Source of the DNA: Aliidiomarina iranensis
GTDB taxonomy: Bacteria > Pseudomonadota > Gammaproteobacteria > Enterobacterales > Alteromonadaceae
DNA length: 64,000 nt
Assembly (NCBI RefSeq): GCF_003987135.1
Contig: NZ_PIPJ01000001.1
Span: forward strand, 620,001 to 684,000
Direction of reading: 5' to 3'
Shown: one piece after another, positions 1 through 9,555 of the stretch
How the letters are laid out: the number at the start of each line of letters is the position of its first letter
Position numbering within the stretch: position 1 is the first letter of the stretch
Made by a program: the position numbers and the translations under genes
The notes under the pieces: generated by a model
Told to the model about the DNA's origin: nothing
The model's database searches: none
The model's input: only the letters and a program-made list of their open reading frames with translations

Positions 1-104
1 TTTGCGTGTTTTCAGGCATTTTCAATCGCTCTTTTGATCAGTATTTGCGCTTTATTTGTTGAAACATGCTTGTGAACCCTCAACGCTCGCCTTAACTTAT
101 CCTG

Positions 105-1271
105 TTATAATGCACGGTTGCTGGCATGCCAAACGGTGAATTTAGGTGTGTGCGCTAAAATATTCACATATTTAAAGTTTTCACTTAACGCCTCGCGATA
201 GGGCAAAAAGGTATTAGCAACGATTAGTAGCGAACCATCGGCTTTGAGTTTATTGCGGCTCTCGCGAATAAAATCCTGGGTGATTTTATAATCAGTTTGT
301 TTACCAGAGTGGAAGGGCGGGTTACTAATAATCCACTGATAGTGTCCATGAACATGAGCCAAGCCATCACTGGCAAAAATTTCAGCGTGAACACCTAAGT
401 TCTCTAATGTCGATTTCGTTGCTTCCAGCGCGAGTACATTAATATCCACAGCGCTGATTTCGATTGGCGAAAACCGTTTTGCCAAATACGCGCTAATCAC
501 CCCGGCACCACAACCGAAATCAAGCACTTTACCGCTGATTTTCTCGGGCAGGTTTTCCAATAATAACTGCGTGCCCAAATCGAGGTGGCCGCTGCTGAAT
601 ACACCGGGTAGATTGGTGATCGCTAAGCTTTCTTGGTTATTTTGTTGATTGCTTTTGAGCTGCTTACTGGCAGTTGCAGAGGGCAGCATTACGTTATAGG
701 TGCTAAGGAACTCGGCTAGTTGAAAAGGGGCTGTGCTCAAAAGAGCGCCGCTCAAAAGCTGGCAATGATTGCCGCTCGCTAATTTAGCAAATTTTTGCCA
801 ACCGGCATGCTCTTGTTTTAAGTAAGAGCGGATACCTGTTTCGTTATGGCCCACAAGCCAGATTGGTGTGCCTACCGGCACCACAGCTCGCAAATTGGCT
901 AGGAGCATCCGAGAAAGTTGTTTCTCTTTCGGAATGTTAAGAATTACGCCAGCTACCTGCTGTTTAGCGGTTAGGTACGCCTGAAATAGCGAGGAACTAT
1001 ACCCGATGCTATCTGCACCACTTGCTGGCTGTGTTTCCTGTTCAGTGGGCGGTTCATTGGCACCGCTGAAAACCGCTTGTGCAACTTTATCAGCGCCTAG
1101 AGCTTGTGCGTTCAGCACCCAGCTGGTGCAGTTGAAGCCCGCATGGGCAAGTTGTTCAGCCATACCCACACTTGGGTTTACGAGGAGAACTCTGGCGCCG
1201 CGCTCGCTCCCAAGTTGAGCATGTATCAAATCAGCTTGGCGAATTAATAATTTTGTGGCTGCTCCCGACAT
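105..1271 (-). CDS. rsmC: 16S rRNA (guanine-1207-N2)-methyltransferase RsmC
   Basis: SAM-dependent methyltransferase expected to make m2G1207 in 16S rRNA on the 30S subunit. The C-terminal half carries the SAM-binding motif I DFGCGAGVIS (residues 251-260) and the amino-group methyltransferase motif NPPFHSG (317-323), which is typical of N2-guanine enzymes. The N-terminal half is the degenerate methyltransferase-like domain seen in RsmC. At 388 residues it is somewhat longer than the roughly 340 of E. coli; the extra length includes a Gln/Asn-rich linker near residues 200-215. The ATG start has an AAGGG Shine-Dalgarno sequence just upstream. It is monocistronic, with an unusual repeat array behind it. 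RlmG is a paralogue with a similar fold, but the length and N-terminal layout favour RsmC. Confidence 0.9.
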   Translation of the reverse strand: MSGAATKLLIRQADLIHAQLGSERGARVLLVNPSVGMAEQLAHAGFNCTSWVLNAQALGADKVAQAVFSGANEPPTEQETQPASGADSIGYSSSLFQAYLTAKQQVAGVILNIPKEKQLSRMLLANLRAVVPVGTPIWLVGHNETGIRSYLKQEHAGWQKFAKLASGNHCQLLSGALLSTAPFQLAEFLSTYNVMLPSATASKQLKSNQQNNQESLAITNLPGVFSSGHLDLGTQLLLENLPEKISGKVLDFGCGAGVISAYLAKRFSPIEISAVDINVLALEATKSTLENLGVHAEIFASDGLAHVHGHYQWIISNPPFHSGKQTDYKITQDFIRESRNKLKADGSLLIVANTFLPYREALSENFKYVNILAHTPKFTVWHASNRAL

Positions 1272-1338
1272 GGTGGCCCTTTTAAAATCTTTTTATTTAT
1301 GTTTTTCAATAATTCTTCGCATAACGCTCTGCGCAACT

Positions 1339-1434
1339 TTCGCATGGTCCTTCGCATGATCCTTCGCATGATCCTTCGCATGATCCTTCGCATGGCTCTT
1401 CGCATGGTGATGCGCGTGGTCTTGTGCATAGCTT
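1339..1434. repeat. 12-bp tandem array, about 8 copies
   Basis: Unit TTCGCATGATCC. Copies two to four (1351-1386) are identical and the outer copies decay progressively. The array lies between the desuccinylase stop codon and the rsmC start, both genes reading leftward. Because the unit is a multiple of three, it opens short Arg/Met-rich or Cys/Glu-rich reading frames, which I regard as artefacts. Confidence 0.9.
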
Positions 1435-1459
1435 TCTGCGAAAATGCCGGCTCACGCTT

Positions 1460-1495
1460 CTCAACCTGTTCACGCTACTCAACCTGTTCACGGTA
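1460..1495. repeat. 18-bp direct repeat, 2 copies
   Basis: Two adjacent copies of CTCAACCTGTTCACGCTA, with one mismatch in the second, 20 bp downstream (in gene orientation) of the stop codon of the leftward gene ending at 1515. It sits beside the 12-bp array but has an unrelated unit. Confidence 0.85.
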
Positions 1496-1514
1496 TTGAC
1501 GCTGCTTGCCCCGA

Positions 1515-2546
1515 TTAGCTGGGCCGATCTGGGTAGGCTTCAACAAACATATCCACCATCTCGGAGGCGTTAGGAATTTCAGTGGCATCAAAGCAGGCAA
1601 TATGAAATAGCGCCTCGCCCTCATTACTTACTGGAATATTACTAATACCAATCACAATGCCGCTCACTATTGAGTAAATACAGGTATGCTCACCACCATG
1701 AGGCGGCGCTACATGCGCCAAAAGCTGGCCCCGATGCACCGTTTGCCCAAGCTCAACTTTAGCCAGAACTAAACCATCACCCTCACTGCGCACCCAAACC
1801 GAACGCTGAGCAAAAACCGGCGTTACTTTTTTCCGAGTGCGGCGGCCTTTCATCATTTTCAGCATTTTCATTACATTGGTCACGCCATTTACACCGGCTC
1901 GAATCGCCGAGTAATCAAAGCGTAATGCTTCGCCTGCTTCATAAAGAATAAGCGGAATATTTAATTCAGAGGCTTGTGAGCGCAGCGAGCCATCGCGATC
2001 TTTTGAATTCATAATCACTGGGCTGTTAAACGCCTCGGCCATTTCTACCGCTTTTTCATTATCCATGTTCACGCGAATTTGCGGCAGGTTGCTGCGATGA
2101 ATAGCCCCGGTATGTAAATCGATAATGTAGTTAGCACGTTCAACTAACAAAGTGCGAAATAAGTAGGCTAAGCGGCTGCCTAAGGCACCGCGTTCCGAGC
2201 CTGGGAAGCACCGGTTCAAATCTCGCCGATCAGGCAAATAACGGGTTTGTTGGATAAAGCCGAACATGTTAACCACGGGAACAATCAATAGTGTTCCGGT
2301 GAGTTCTTGCGGATCCACACTTTGAATAAGGCGTCGGCAGATTTCAATGCCATTAAGTTCATCGCCATGAATTGCGGCACACACAAGAAGTACTGGCCCA
2401 GGTTTAGTGCCATGTAACACTTCTACATGCAAATCAAGAGGTGTATCGGAATATAAACGCGCTGCAGGGAGGAGAACACGTTCTTGGGTTCCTGGGGCTA
2501 CCGAAATCTCGCCCAACAAAAACGGCTTACTAGGTTTACGTGCCAT
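1515..2546 (-). CDS. Succinylglutamate desuccinylase/aspartoacylase family zinc hydrolase
   Basis: Zinc-dependent deacylase of the M14-like AstE/AspA superfamily. Visible motifs are HGDE (His60, Glu63), DLNRCFPG (109-116) and DLHTG (His145), which supply the zinc ligands and the Arg of the active site in this family. The C-terminal 100 residues look like the beta-rich barrel-like domain of the family. At 343 residues the length is normal. It lies 30 bp behind rimK and follows rimB-rimK in one leftward transcription unit, so it may act on glutamate-modified ribosomal protein S6 or a related ligated product; that is inference. The substrate cannot be read from the sequence, and it should not be named astE because no arginine-succinyl pathway genes are nearby. 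Confidence 0.85.
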   Translation of the reverse strand: MARKPSKPFLLGEISVAPGTQERVLLPAARLYSDTPLDLHVEVLHGTKPGPVLLVCAAIHGDELNGIEICRRLIQSVDPQELTGTLLIVPVVNMFGFIQQTRYLPDRRDLNRCFPGSERGALGSRLAYLFRTLLVERANYIIDLHTGAIHRSNLPQIRVNMDNEKAVEMAEAFNSPVIMNSKDRDGSLRSQASELNIPLILYEAGEALRFDYSAIRAGVNGVTNVMKMLKMMKGRRTRKKVTPVFAQRSVWVRSEGDGLVLAKVELGQTVHRGQLLAHVAPPHGGEHTCIYSIVSGIVIGISNIPVSNEGEALFHIACFDATEIPNASEMVDMFVEAYPDRPS

Positions 2547-2576
2547 AAAGGTTAGACCTTAAAAATCGGCCACGGT

Positions 2577-3482
2577 TTAACCGTGACCTTTAGTTCGAGT
2601 TTTGTGTGCTTTTGCTGTTTTTTCGATAAAACTAATAATTTGTGCGGCCACATCTTTATCCGTTGCCATTTCAATGCCTTCAAGCCCCGGCGATGAGTTC
2701 ACTTCCATAACTAAAGGGCCATGATTTGAACGCAAGAGATCCACACCTGCCACGTTCAAGCCCATAGTTTTTGCGGCTTTAACTGCGGTTGCCCGTTCCG
2801 CTGGGCTAAGTTTTACCAAGGTAGCACTACCACCGCGATGCAGGTTAGAGCGAAACTCGCCCGGTTTCGCTTGCCGCTTCATTGCTGCAATCACTTTATC
2901 GCCAATTACAAAGCAGCGAAGGTCGGCGCCACCGGCCTCTTTAATGTATTCCTGCACCATAAAGTGAGCATTTAGCCCCATAAACGCTTCGATTACGCTT
3001 TCCGCGGCCTTCCGCGTTTCGGCTAACACCACACCAATACCTTGCGTGCCTTCGAGCAACTTGATAACCAATGGTGCGCCGCCAACCATATCGATAAGAT
3101 CCGGAATATCGTTCGGTTTACTGGCAAAACCCGTTACTGGCAAGCCAATCCCCTTGCGTGATAATAGTTGCAAGGACCGCAATTTATCGCGGCTCCGGCT
3201 AATGGCAACAGATTCATTTAACGGGTAAGTGCCCATCATTTCGAATTGGCGCAGCACGGCAGCGCCGTAAAAAGTAATTGAGGCACCAATTCGCGGAATC
3301 ACGGCATCAAATTGGGGTAACTCTTTACCGCGCATATGAATCTCGGGCTCTTTGGCATTGATATTCATATAGCAGCGGAGCGGGTCGAGCACATGCATCT
3401 CATGGCCTTTAGCTTCACCTGCCTCAATTAAACGCCGTGTTGAGTACAAGTTTTTGTTCCGCGATATAATAGCGATTCTCAT
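2577..3482 (-). CDS. rimK: Ribosomal protein S6--L-glutamate ligase RimK
   Basis: ATP-grasp ligase of the RimK family, which adds glutamate residues to the C terminus of ribosomal protein S6. The nucleotide-binding strand [13 protein letters not shown] is at residues 139-151, and the metal-binding motif [14 protein letters not shown] at 258-271. The length of 301 matches E. coli RimK (300). The start ATG overlaps the stop of the upstream rimB-like gene by 4 bp (ATGA), indicating translational coupling. Downstream, after 30 bp, follows a zinc deacylase, giving a rimB-rimK-deacylase operon. Confidence 0.93.
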   Translation of the reverse strand: MRIAIISRNKNLYSTRRLIEAGEAKGHEMHVLDPLRCYMNINAKEPEIHMRGKELPQFDAVIPRIGASITFYGAAVLRQFEMMGTYPLNESVAISRSRDKLRSLQLLSRKGIGLPVTGFASKPNDIPDLIDMVGGAPLVIKLLEGTQGIGVVLAETRKAAESVIEAFMGLNAHFMVQEYIKEAGGADLRCFVIGDKVIAAMKRQAKPGEFRSNLHRGGSATLVKLSPAERATAVKAAKTMGLNVAGVDLLRSNHGPLVMEVNSSPGLEGIEMATDKDVAAQIISFIEKTAKAHKTRTKGHG

Positions 3483-3967
3483 GCCGGTTTTCCTTGTAGG
3501 TAGGAGGCTTCTGGATTTACTAAGTAGCGGCCATTCAGAGCTTGGCGGCCAAGTAGCATTCTGAATTTCATTGTATCACGATTTGTCAGGGTGAATTCTG
3601 CTGAAAATTCTTCGGCTTCATTGCCGAACCCAACTTGCACTCGAGTACGAATAACATAGCGAACTTCAGTGTGGCCACCTGAATCGGTTACCGCCCGTTG
3701 CTCAAGAATAGGCGCTTCACATACATGCTCAGTGCTATCATCTTGAATAGGGTGCACCCAAATACGCAGCCAATCTTCACCATTTTTAGCAAATGGTTCA
3801 ATGTGAAAGGCGTGCAAACAAGAGGTTTTAGCGCCTGTATCAACTTTAGCTTTAATGGCCTCAATACCTAAATCAGGCAAAGCCAACCATTCGCGCCAAC
3901 CGGTAACTTTTAATTGTGCATCGTTTATCACGGTTCTTTTTATCCCAAAAAGTGAGTGAATTCGCAT
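3479..3967 (-). CDS. rimB: RimB-like retropepsin-family protease (ATP-dependent zinc protease domain family)
   Basis: A 162-residue protein of the family formerly called DUF785 / putative ATP-dependent zinc protease, now regarded as retropepsin-like. The active-site signature [10 protein letters not shown] lies at residues 42-51 with catalytic Asp43, and the second family motif MLLGRQAL is near the C terminus. RimB in Pseudomonas works with RimK on S6 glutamylation, and here the gene overlaps rimK by 4 bp. The ATG at the start has a poor Shine-Dalgarno sequence; a GTG at codon 13 is an alternative, and the conserved domain starts only at about residue 20, so the true N terminus is uncertain. 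Confidence 0.8.
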   Translation of the reverse strand: MRIHSLFGIKRTVINDAQLKVTGWREWLALPDLGIEAIKAKVDTGAKTSCLHAFHIEPFAKNGEDWLRIWVHPIQDDSTEHVCEAPILEQRAVTDSGGHTEVRYVIRTRVQVGFGNEAEEFSAEFTLTNRDTMKFRMLLGRQALNGRYLVNPEASYLQGKPA

Positions 3968-4024
3968 TCACATAAATTCGTTAAGACAACCACTGCTAAA
4001 CCAAGGTTTCCGCCACCTATGTGT

Positions 4025-4750
4025 TTATTTTTGGCTTTGTGGTAGCTCTAAGCCTAGCCCCTCAGCGAGAATTTGCTGAGTAAATTGTTTTTTTAAGTAA
4101 TATCCGCGGGGCAAAGTTTGAATTAATTCACCATGCGGGCCAATTGCGCTAGTAAGTGCTTTACTATTGGCTGCTTTTGGCCGTAATTGTAATGCCATTC
4201 CAGTACGAGCGGTAATGCTTTCTACTTGCCCGAGAACAATCGCTTCGGTAATTTCTTCCCAATCCTGTTTTAACATCTGTTCTTGCGTAGGCGAGGGCTG
4301 CCACAATAAGGGTAAACCTACACTGCGCTCACCAATGGGTACTTCGCGGCGGCCATCGATTGGAATCCAAAGAACCTTACTCAGTTTGTTACGCACATTA
4401 CTCTGCTCCCAGCTTACACCGGTTAAACCGGTAAGCGGCGCAATACACACGTAGGTTGTTTCCAGTGGCATGGCCTGTAAATTCACCGGAATTGTTTTTA
4501 GCTCTACACCGATCTCGGGAAAATCTTGCTCGGCACGAGAGCCTGCGCTAGCGCCGAGAAAAAGCTCCAGAAGTTGCCCAGCCCAGCCCTTGGCATGGCG
4601 CATGCTGCTGGGCACGGCAACCCCGGCAATATCCGCCAATTGTTGAAAACTACAACCAATCAGTTGCTCAGCGCGAGCAAGTAATTCTTTTTCAGTAGCG
4701 GGTGGGGCGCTGGCTAAGGTTGCAGCGCTTTGTTTATTTATCTGAACCAA
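4025..4750 (-). CDS. mutH: DNA mismatch repair endonuclease MutH
   Basis: Sequence-specific nickase of methyl-directed mismatch repair, cutting the unmethylated strand at hemimethylated GATC after activation by MutL. The family core GVELKTIPV (Glu and Lys of the D-(E)xK site) and the upstream DFPEI are present. I chose the TTG at 4750, which has AAGGGG nine bases upstream and gives 241 residues against 229 in E. coli; the longer TTG frame from 4774 is possible. It is divergent from rppH across about 120 bp, the same mutH/rppH neighbourhood as in enterobacteria. Presence of MutH implies that Dam methylation operates in this organism. Confidence 0.9.
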   Translation of the reverse strand: MVQINKQSAATLASAPPATEKELLARAEQLIGCSFQQLADIAGVAVPSSMRHAKGWAGQLLELFLGASAGSRAEQDFPEIGVELKTIPVNLQAMPLETTYVCIAPLTGLTGVSWEQSNVRNKLSKVLWIPIDGRREVPIGERSVGLPLLWQPSPTQEQMLKQDWEEITEAIVLGQVESITARTGMALQLRPKAANSKALTSAIGPHGELIQTLPRGYYLKKQFTQQILAEGLGLELPQSQK

Positions 4751-4873
4751 ATTACTTTTTCCCCTTCGAAGCAAATGCTCGTTGTTTAAAAGCTATAGTA
4801 AAAGCCTAAGATATTTGCCGCAAGCGAGGGTTTGTGGAAGAATCAAGAAAAGCTTTATTAAGAGGATGCTCGC

Positions 4874-5389
4874 GTGATTGATGCCGAGGGATATAGATCG
4901 AATGTCGGCATAGTGATATGTAACGAGCAGGGGCAAGTATTTTGGGCACGGCGCTTTGGCCAGCAAAGCTGGCAATTTCCTCAAGGTGGTATCGATGATG
5001 GTGAAACACCTGAACAAGCAATGTTCCGTGAATTGTATGAAGAAGTAGGTTTAAAACCTGAGCAAGTCGAGCTCGTGTATACCAGTAGAACTTGGTATCG
5101 CTATCGGCTCCCAAAACGCCTCGTGCGAAAAGGTTCCAAGCCGGTTTGTATAGGTCAGAAACAAAAATGGTTTTTGTTGAAACTAACCTGTGCAGAAGCG
5201 GAAGTGGACGTGTTGCAATCAGGCCACCCAGAATTCGATGGCTGGCGCTGGGTTTCATATTGGTACCCGGTGCGCCAAGTTGTTGCTTTTAAGAGGGATG
5301 TGTATCGGCGTGTGATGAAAGAATTTGCTGCAGTGGTGATGCCCTTTCGCCACAAGGCGCGCCCTAAACGATTTAAACGTAAGCGATAA
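4874..5389 (+). CDS. rppH: RNA pyrophosphohydrolase RppH
   Basis: Nudix hydrolase that removes pyrophosphate from 5'-triphosphate mRNA and so starts RNase E-dependent decay. The Nudix box fits GX5EX7REUXEEXGU exactly at residues 38-60, with Glu44, Arg52, Glu53, Glu56 and Glu57 in place. The N terminus [11 protein letters not shown] is diagnostic of RppH. The start is GTG, preceded by AAGAGG; there is no better ATG in frame. At 171 residues it matches the family. It is 3 bp upstream of ptsP, so the two are almost certainly co-transcribed. Confidence 0.95.
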   Translation: MIDAEGYRSNVGIVICNEQGQVFWARRFGQQSWQFPQGGIDDGETPEQAMFRELYEEVGLKPEQVELVYTSRTWYRYRLPKRLVRKGSKPVCIGQKQKWFLLKLTCAEAEVDVLQSGHPEFDGWRWVSYWYPVRQVVAFKRDVYRRVMKEFAAVVMPFRHKARPKRFKRKR

Positions 5390-5392
5390 CCC

Positions 5393-7666
5393 ATGCTAAC
5401 CGTATTACAGCGAATAGTTGAAGCAGTTAATCAAGCACCGGATCTGGATTCGGCGCTTGCTTTAATTGTGCAAAAAGCAAGGTCGGCCTTGGGTAGCGAT
5501 GTGTGCAGTGTGTACCTTGCCGATCATGATGCCCAGCAGTTCATTTTAATGGCTACAGAGGGCCTTAATTTAGATGCGAACGATCGGGTTACCCTAAACT
5601 TCGGCGAAGGCTTAATTAGTTTGGCGGCGCAACGAGAAGAGCCACTGAACATTGCCAATGCGAGCGAACACCCGAATTTCAAACTTGTGGAATCGGTAGG
5701 TGAAGAAGCTTACCGAGCAATGCTTGTTGCGCCCATTATTCATCAGCGTAAAGTGCTAGGTGTGCTGGCAGCGCAACAACGAAAAGCCCGTGCTTTCTCG
5801 GCCGAAGAAGAGGCCTTTGTGGTTACCTTGGCGGCACAGCTTGCAACTGTAATTGCGCACGCTGAAGCTCGCGGGTTAGTGAGTGGTCACTATTCCCCTT
5901 GGTTGAGAAATTTAACCGGTTTGCCGGGCGCTCCCGGTGTTGCTATTGGTGAAGCCTTCATTGGCAAACCCGCGGCTACCCTTGGTTCAGTGGTGCCGAG
6001 GCGCACCGAATTTCCCTGGCGCGAAATTCATAAATTCCGCAAAGCGGTATTACAAACGCGTATGGAGCTTCGTGCGCTTGCTGAGCAAGTGGCGGAGTAT
6101 GTGGCCGAAGATACGCTCGCCATTTTCGATGTATACCAAAGTTTGCTCGATGCCTCGAGCTTAGGCGATGCGGTTGAGAGCAAGATCAAAGAAGGCTGGA
6201 TGGCACAAACCTCGGTAAAAATGGCCGTTGAAGATTTTGTAGCTAAATTTGAAGATCTTGATGATTCATACCTGCGTGAGCGTGCTGTGGATGTGCGTGA
6301 TCTTGGCCAGCGTATTTTATCGTTTTTGCAGGATAAAAATGGCGGTAAGCCAAATTTCCCTGATGCGTGCATTTTAATTGCCGAGGAAGTCACGGCAAGC
6401 ATGCTCGCTGGAGTACCGAGAGATAAGTTACAAGGCCTAGTTTCTCTGCAAGGTTCAGCTAACTCCCATGCGGCGATTATGGCCCGAAGTATGGGTATCC
6501 CCGCGGTATTTGGTGTGAACCAAGTGCCGCTTGGCTATTTAGCTGATCAGCATTTAATTGTGGATGGTTACAGCGGTGAGATCTTTGTGAATCCACCGCA
6601 ACAATTAATGCAAGAATATGAAATTCTTCGCGATGAAGAATTTGAGTTAGCAGAAATGGTGGCGGATCATCGCGAAGATGAGGCGTGCACCTTAGATGGT
6701 ATTTCAGTTTCTTTGCAAATCAACGCGGGCATGAACGTTGAGCATGATCAGCAGCGCCTTGGGCATTACGAGGGCATAGGGTTATACCGAACGGAAATAC
6801 CCTTTATGATGCGCGAGCGTTTTCCTACCGAGAAAGAGCAATATGATTTATATCGGCCAGTACTCGAAAGTACCGGTTCGCTGCCTGTTGTAATGCGTAC
6901 ACTCGATGTGGGTGGCGATAAGCCCTTACCCTATTTTCCTATTCATGAGGAGAATCCGTTTTTGGGCTGGCGCGGTATCCGCATGACACTGGATCATCCA
7001 GAGATCTTTCTTGTGCAAGTGCGAGCCATGCTGCGGGCAAACATAGGCCTCGATAACCTGCAAATATTGCTGCCGATGATTACTACTTTAGATGAGGTAG
7101 ATGAATCCATACGGTTAATAAATCAAGCTTATTTTGAGGTTCGGAACGAGCTGTTACAGAATCAGCCTGGTGCGGTTGTAAACCGGCCGAAAATCGGTGT
7201 GATGATTGAAGTGCCTGCGCTGCTTTATCAACTTGAAGCTGTTGCGAAAAAAGTAGATTTCTTCTCAGTGGGCACCAACGATTTAACTCAATATTTGCTG
7301 GCGGTTGACCGCAACAATTCTCGCGTAGCCGGCCTGTACGATTCGTTCCACCCGGCGCTTCTACATGCGCTACAATTTATTGTGAAGCGCTGCCGGGAGT
7401 TAAACAAACCGGTGAGCATTTGCGGGGAAATGGCCGGTGACCCGGGTGGTGCTCTGTTGTTAGTGGCCATGGGGTATCGTAGTTTATCAATGAGTACCCA
7501 TAATCTGGATAAAACACGTTGGATTCTTCGTCATTTGGATAGCGAAATCATGCAAACACTATTGAGCAAGGTGATGCAGTGTACGCACCCCGATCAAGTG
7601 CGCCGAATTGTTCGGTTGAAGCTTGAAGCGCTCGGCCTCGGTGGTTTTGTTCGGGCAGGTAAATAG
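5393..7666 (+). CDS. ptsP: Phosphoenolpyruvate--protein phosphotransferase PtsP (EI-Ntr)
   Basis: First enzyme of the nitrogen-related phosphotransferase chain (EI-Ntr, NPr, EIIA-Ntr). An N-terminal GAF domain (about residues 1-160), the sensor of glutamine/2-oxoglutarate in the E. coli enzyme, is followed by the EI N-terminal domain. The phospho-histidine motif GSANSHAAIMAR has His359, and the C-terminal PEP/pyruvate barrel carries GLYRTEIPFM and GTNDLTQY. The length of 757 is close to the 748 of E. coli. It starts 3 bp after rppH, and its TAG stop shares a base with the GTG start of the next gene. Confidence 0.95.
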   Translation: MLTVLQRIVEAVNQAPDLDSALALIVQKARSALGSDVCSVYLADHDAQQFILMATEGLNLDANDRVTLNFGEGLISLAAQREEPLNIANASEHPNFKLVESVGEEAYRAMLVAPIIHQRKVLGVLAAQQRKARAFSAEEEAFVVTLAAQLATVIAHAEARGLVSGHYSPWLRNLTGLPGAPGVAIGEAFIGKPAATLGSVVPRRTEFPWREIHKFRKAVLQTRMELRALAEQVAEYVAEDTLAIFDVYQSLLDASSLGDAVESKIKEGWMAQTSVKMAVEDFVAKFEDLDDSYLRERAVDVRDLGQRILSFLQDKNGGKPNFPDACILIAEEVTASMLAGVPRDKLQGLVSLQGSANSHAAIMARSMGIPAVFGVNQVPLGYLADQHLIVDGYSGEIFVNPPQQLMQEYEILRDEEFELAEMVADHREDEACTLDGISVSLQINAGMNVEHDQQRLGHYEGIGLYRTEIPFMMRERFPTEKEQYDLYRPVLESTGSLPVVMRTLDVGGDKPLPYFPIHEENPFLGWRGIRMTLDHPEIFLVQVRAMLRANIGLDNLQILLPMITTLDEVDESIRLINQAYFEVRNELLQNQPGAVVNRPKIGVMIEVPALLYQLEAVAKKVDFFSVGTNDLTQYLLAVDRNNSRVAGLYDSFHPALLHALQFIVKRCRELNKPVSICGEMAGDPGGALLLVAMGYRSLSMSTHNLDKTRWILRHLDSEIMQTLLSKVMQCTHPDQVRRIVRLKLEALGLGGFVRAGK

Positions 7667-8463
7667 TGCTATTCAGTTTACTTATTTGCTTAGCGGGCGG
7701 CATTGCCGCTGGCTTGCTTTCCGGTATGTTGGGAATTGGTGGTGGTATATTGATCGTGCCACTGCTCATTTATTTGTTGCCAATTATGGGGTTACCTGCC
7801 GAGATTGTAGTGCCTACCGCAATTGGCACTAGCCTGGCCACCATAATGCTTACAACTCTTTCGAGTGCTCGCGCTCATGCTAAGCGGGGCTATGTGTTGT
7901 GGCATTGGGTTCGGTTAATTTCACCCACGCTGATTTTCGGCGGCTTGCTCGGTGCCTATTTGGGCACTCGGCTGCCACCGGAATTATTACAACGAATTTT
8001 TGCCGTAATGCTTTTATTCTTAGCAGTGCACATGATTTGGAAGCATCGGCCACGCTCGGAAGATCGCACCGTAAGTACGCTTGGTGTGCAATCTTTCTCG
8101 GGTGCCATAGGTGTTATTTCCGCGTTGGTGGGTATTGGTGGTGGCGCTCTTGTGGTGCCCTTATTACATTTTTACCAAGTGGCCATGCGCAATGCGGTTG
8201 CAGTTGCTGCGGTGTGTAGCGTATTGCTCTCTGGTTTTGGCATGTTTACCTATATGTTTGCCGGGCCACCTATTGGTATGGCGGCCATATCAGGATTAAT
8301 CGGTTACGTGTATATTCCCGCTTGGTTGGCGATTGCGGCCACCTCAATGATTTTTGCCCGAGTGGGTGCGGCAATAGCACATCGGTTGCCAGTGCGTTAT
8401 TTACAGCGAGGCTTTGCTATTTTACTCATCACAGTATCGGTACACTTATTTTTTGGTAGTTAG
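7666..8463 (+). CDS. TSUP family (TauE/SafE) membrane permease
   Basis: A 265-residue inner-membrane protein with about eight hydrophobic segments and two internally similar halves, each with the glycine-rich stretch typical of the family: GMLGIGGGILIVPLL in the first and ALVGIGGGALVVPLL in the second. Members export sulfite, sulfoacetate or other organic anions; the substrate is not predictable here. The GTG start overlaps the ptsP stop by one base, indicating coupling, and the gene is commonly the next one after ptsP in marine gammaproteobacteria. No thiol or sulfur genes are adjacent. Confidence 0.85.
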   Translation: MLFSLLICLAGGIAAGLLSGMLGIGGGILIVPLLIYLLPIMGLPAEIVVPTAIGTSLATIMLTTLSSARAHAKRGYVLWHWVRLISPTLIFGGLLGAYLGTRLPPELLQRIFAVMLLFLAVHMIWKHRPRSEDRTVSTLGVQSFSGAIGVISALVGIGGGALVVPLLHFYQVAMRNAVAVAAVCSVLLSGFGMFTYMFAGPPIGMAAISGLIGYVYIPAWLAIAATSMIFARVGAAIAHRLPVRYLQRGFAILLITVSVHLFFGS

Positions 8464-8488
8464 GGCATGTTTTGCTGCGTAAACTTAT

Positions 8489-8533
8489 GGAAAGCCAATG
8501 TTTGAAAAGGCAATGTTTGGGAAGCCAATGTTG
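8489..8533. repeat. 15-bp degenerate tandem repeat, 3 copies
   Basis: Three consecutive units close to GGAAAGCCAATGTTT, with two or three changes each. They occupy the gap between the TSUP gene stop and the lgt promoter. No gene function is suggested; the layout matches other short arrays found just after stop codons in this window. Confidence 0.75.
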
Positions 8534-8549
8534 GCTCGGTTGCAGCGCG

Positions 8550-8555
8550 TATAAT
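8550..8555 (+). promoter_or_regulatory. Probable -10 box of lgt
   Basis: A perfect TATAAT 41 bp before the lgt ATG. No convincing -35 hexamer is visible at 16-18 bp, and the preceding bases are the end of a tandem repeat. Confidence 0.5.
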
Positions 8556-8596
8556 TTTTCGGCTAGTGTGTTTGCTTTTAAATTTTAGGACGATTC

Positions 8597-9478
8597 ATGA
8601 ATTCTGATTTTCTGCAATTCCCCAATTGGGACCCCGTGGCTATTTCCATTGGCCCTCTCAGCGTTCACTGGTATGGCATCATGTATTTGGTGGGCGCAGT
8701 GTTTGCCTATTGGTGGGGCAGCAAACGGGCCGCAAAAATACCTGGCTGGGAACCAGAGGAGTGGCAGGATTTGCTCTTCTGGGGCTTTTTAGCGCTGATA
8801 CTCGGTGGCCGCTTAGGTTACTTTTTGTTTTATCAATCGGCGAGCTTTTTCAGTAACCCGCTTGTTTTCTTCCAATTCAGCCAAGGCGGAATGTCGTTTC
8901 ACGGTGGCTTACTTGGCGTATTAATCGCACTATTCCTGTTTGCTATCAAACATAACCGAGGGTTTTTACAGGTAGGTGATTTTGTGGCGCCACTGGTACC
9001 GGTTGGGCTTGGTGCAGGCCGTATTGGTAATTTTATTAATGGCGAGCTTTGGGGCCGAGTAACCGATGTGCCTTGGGCAATGGTTTTTCCTAACCCAGCT
9101 TCAGGCTTAGTGCCGCGCCACCCTTCGCAGCTTTATCAAGCCGCTACTGAGGGGCTGTTGCTATTCTTGTTGCTCTGGGCATTCAGCCGGAAGCCGCGGC
9201 CAGTGGGTGCGATATCAGGCTTGTTTTTGTTGGGCTACGGAAGCGCCCGTATGACCACGGAGTTTTTCCGCGAGCCGGATGCTCATTTGGGTATTTTGGG
9301 TATTATGAGCATGGGGCAGTGGTTATCTTTGCCGATGATAATTGTGGGTGCTGGGTTGATGATATTGGCTTACCAAGGCAAATTTGGTGGCATGCAGCCG
9401 TTGCCGGAAAAGCCAAAAGAAAGCAGCCCTGCAGGCAAATCTGGTAAAAAACCGAGCCGAAGCAAGAAGAAAAAATAA
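8597..9478 (+). CDS. lgt: Prolipoprotein diacylglyceryl transferase Lgt
   Basis: Polytopic inner-membrane enzyme that transfers diacylglycerol from phosphatidylglycerol to the lipobox cysteine of prolipoproteins, the first step of lipoprotein maturation. The Lgt signature [14 protein letters not shown] lies at about residues 141-154 and the N-terminal [12 protein letters not shown] segment is typical. There are seven hydrophobic segments and a lysine-rich cytoplasmic tail (about 25 residues) longer than in E. coli. Its substrates in this window include BamB, MltF and the small lipoprotein at 55 kb. It is followed after 77 bp by thyA, the standard lgt-thyA arrangement. Confidence 0.96.
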   Translation: MNSDFLQFPNWDPVAISIGPLSVHWYGIMYLVGAVFAYWWGSKRAAKIPGWEPEEWQDLLFWGFLALILGGRLGYFLFYQSASFFSNPLVFFQFSQGGMSFHGGLLGVLIALFLFAIKHNRGFLQVGDFVAPLVPVGLGAGRIGNFINGELWGRVTDVPWAMVFPNPASGLVPRHPSQLYQAATEGLLLFLLLWAFSRKPRPVGAISGLFLLGYGSARMTTEFFREPDAHLGILGIMSMGQWLSLPMIIVGAGLMILAYQGKFGGMQPLPEKPKESSPAGKSGKKPSRSKKKK

Positions 9479-9555
9479 AATAATTAAAATACACTGAAGC
9501 ATGGGTTTTAATAGCGCCATGATGTTGAGAAGAGCAAGATAATGAGGCTGCCGAT

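Noticed and set aside
1244-1429. A 61-codon leftward frame with repeated Met-Arg-Arg-Ile
   Set aside because: Produced by the 12-bp array; it overlaps the rsmC start and has no ribosome binding site.
1339-1434. Possible CRISPR-like array
   Set aside because: The units are 12 bp without spacers, and no cas genes are near; the other short arrays are likewise plain tandem repeats.
4806-5258. A 150-codon frame antisense to rppH
   Set aside because: Opposite a gene with a complete Nudix box; no family features.
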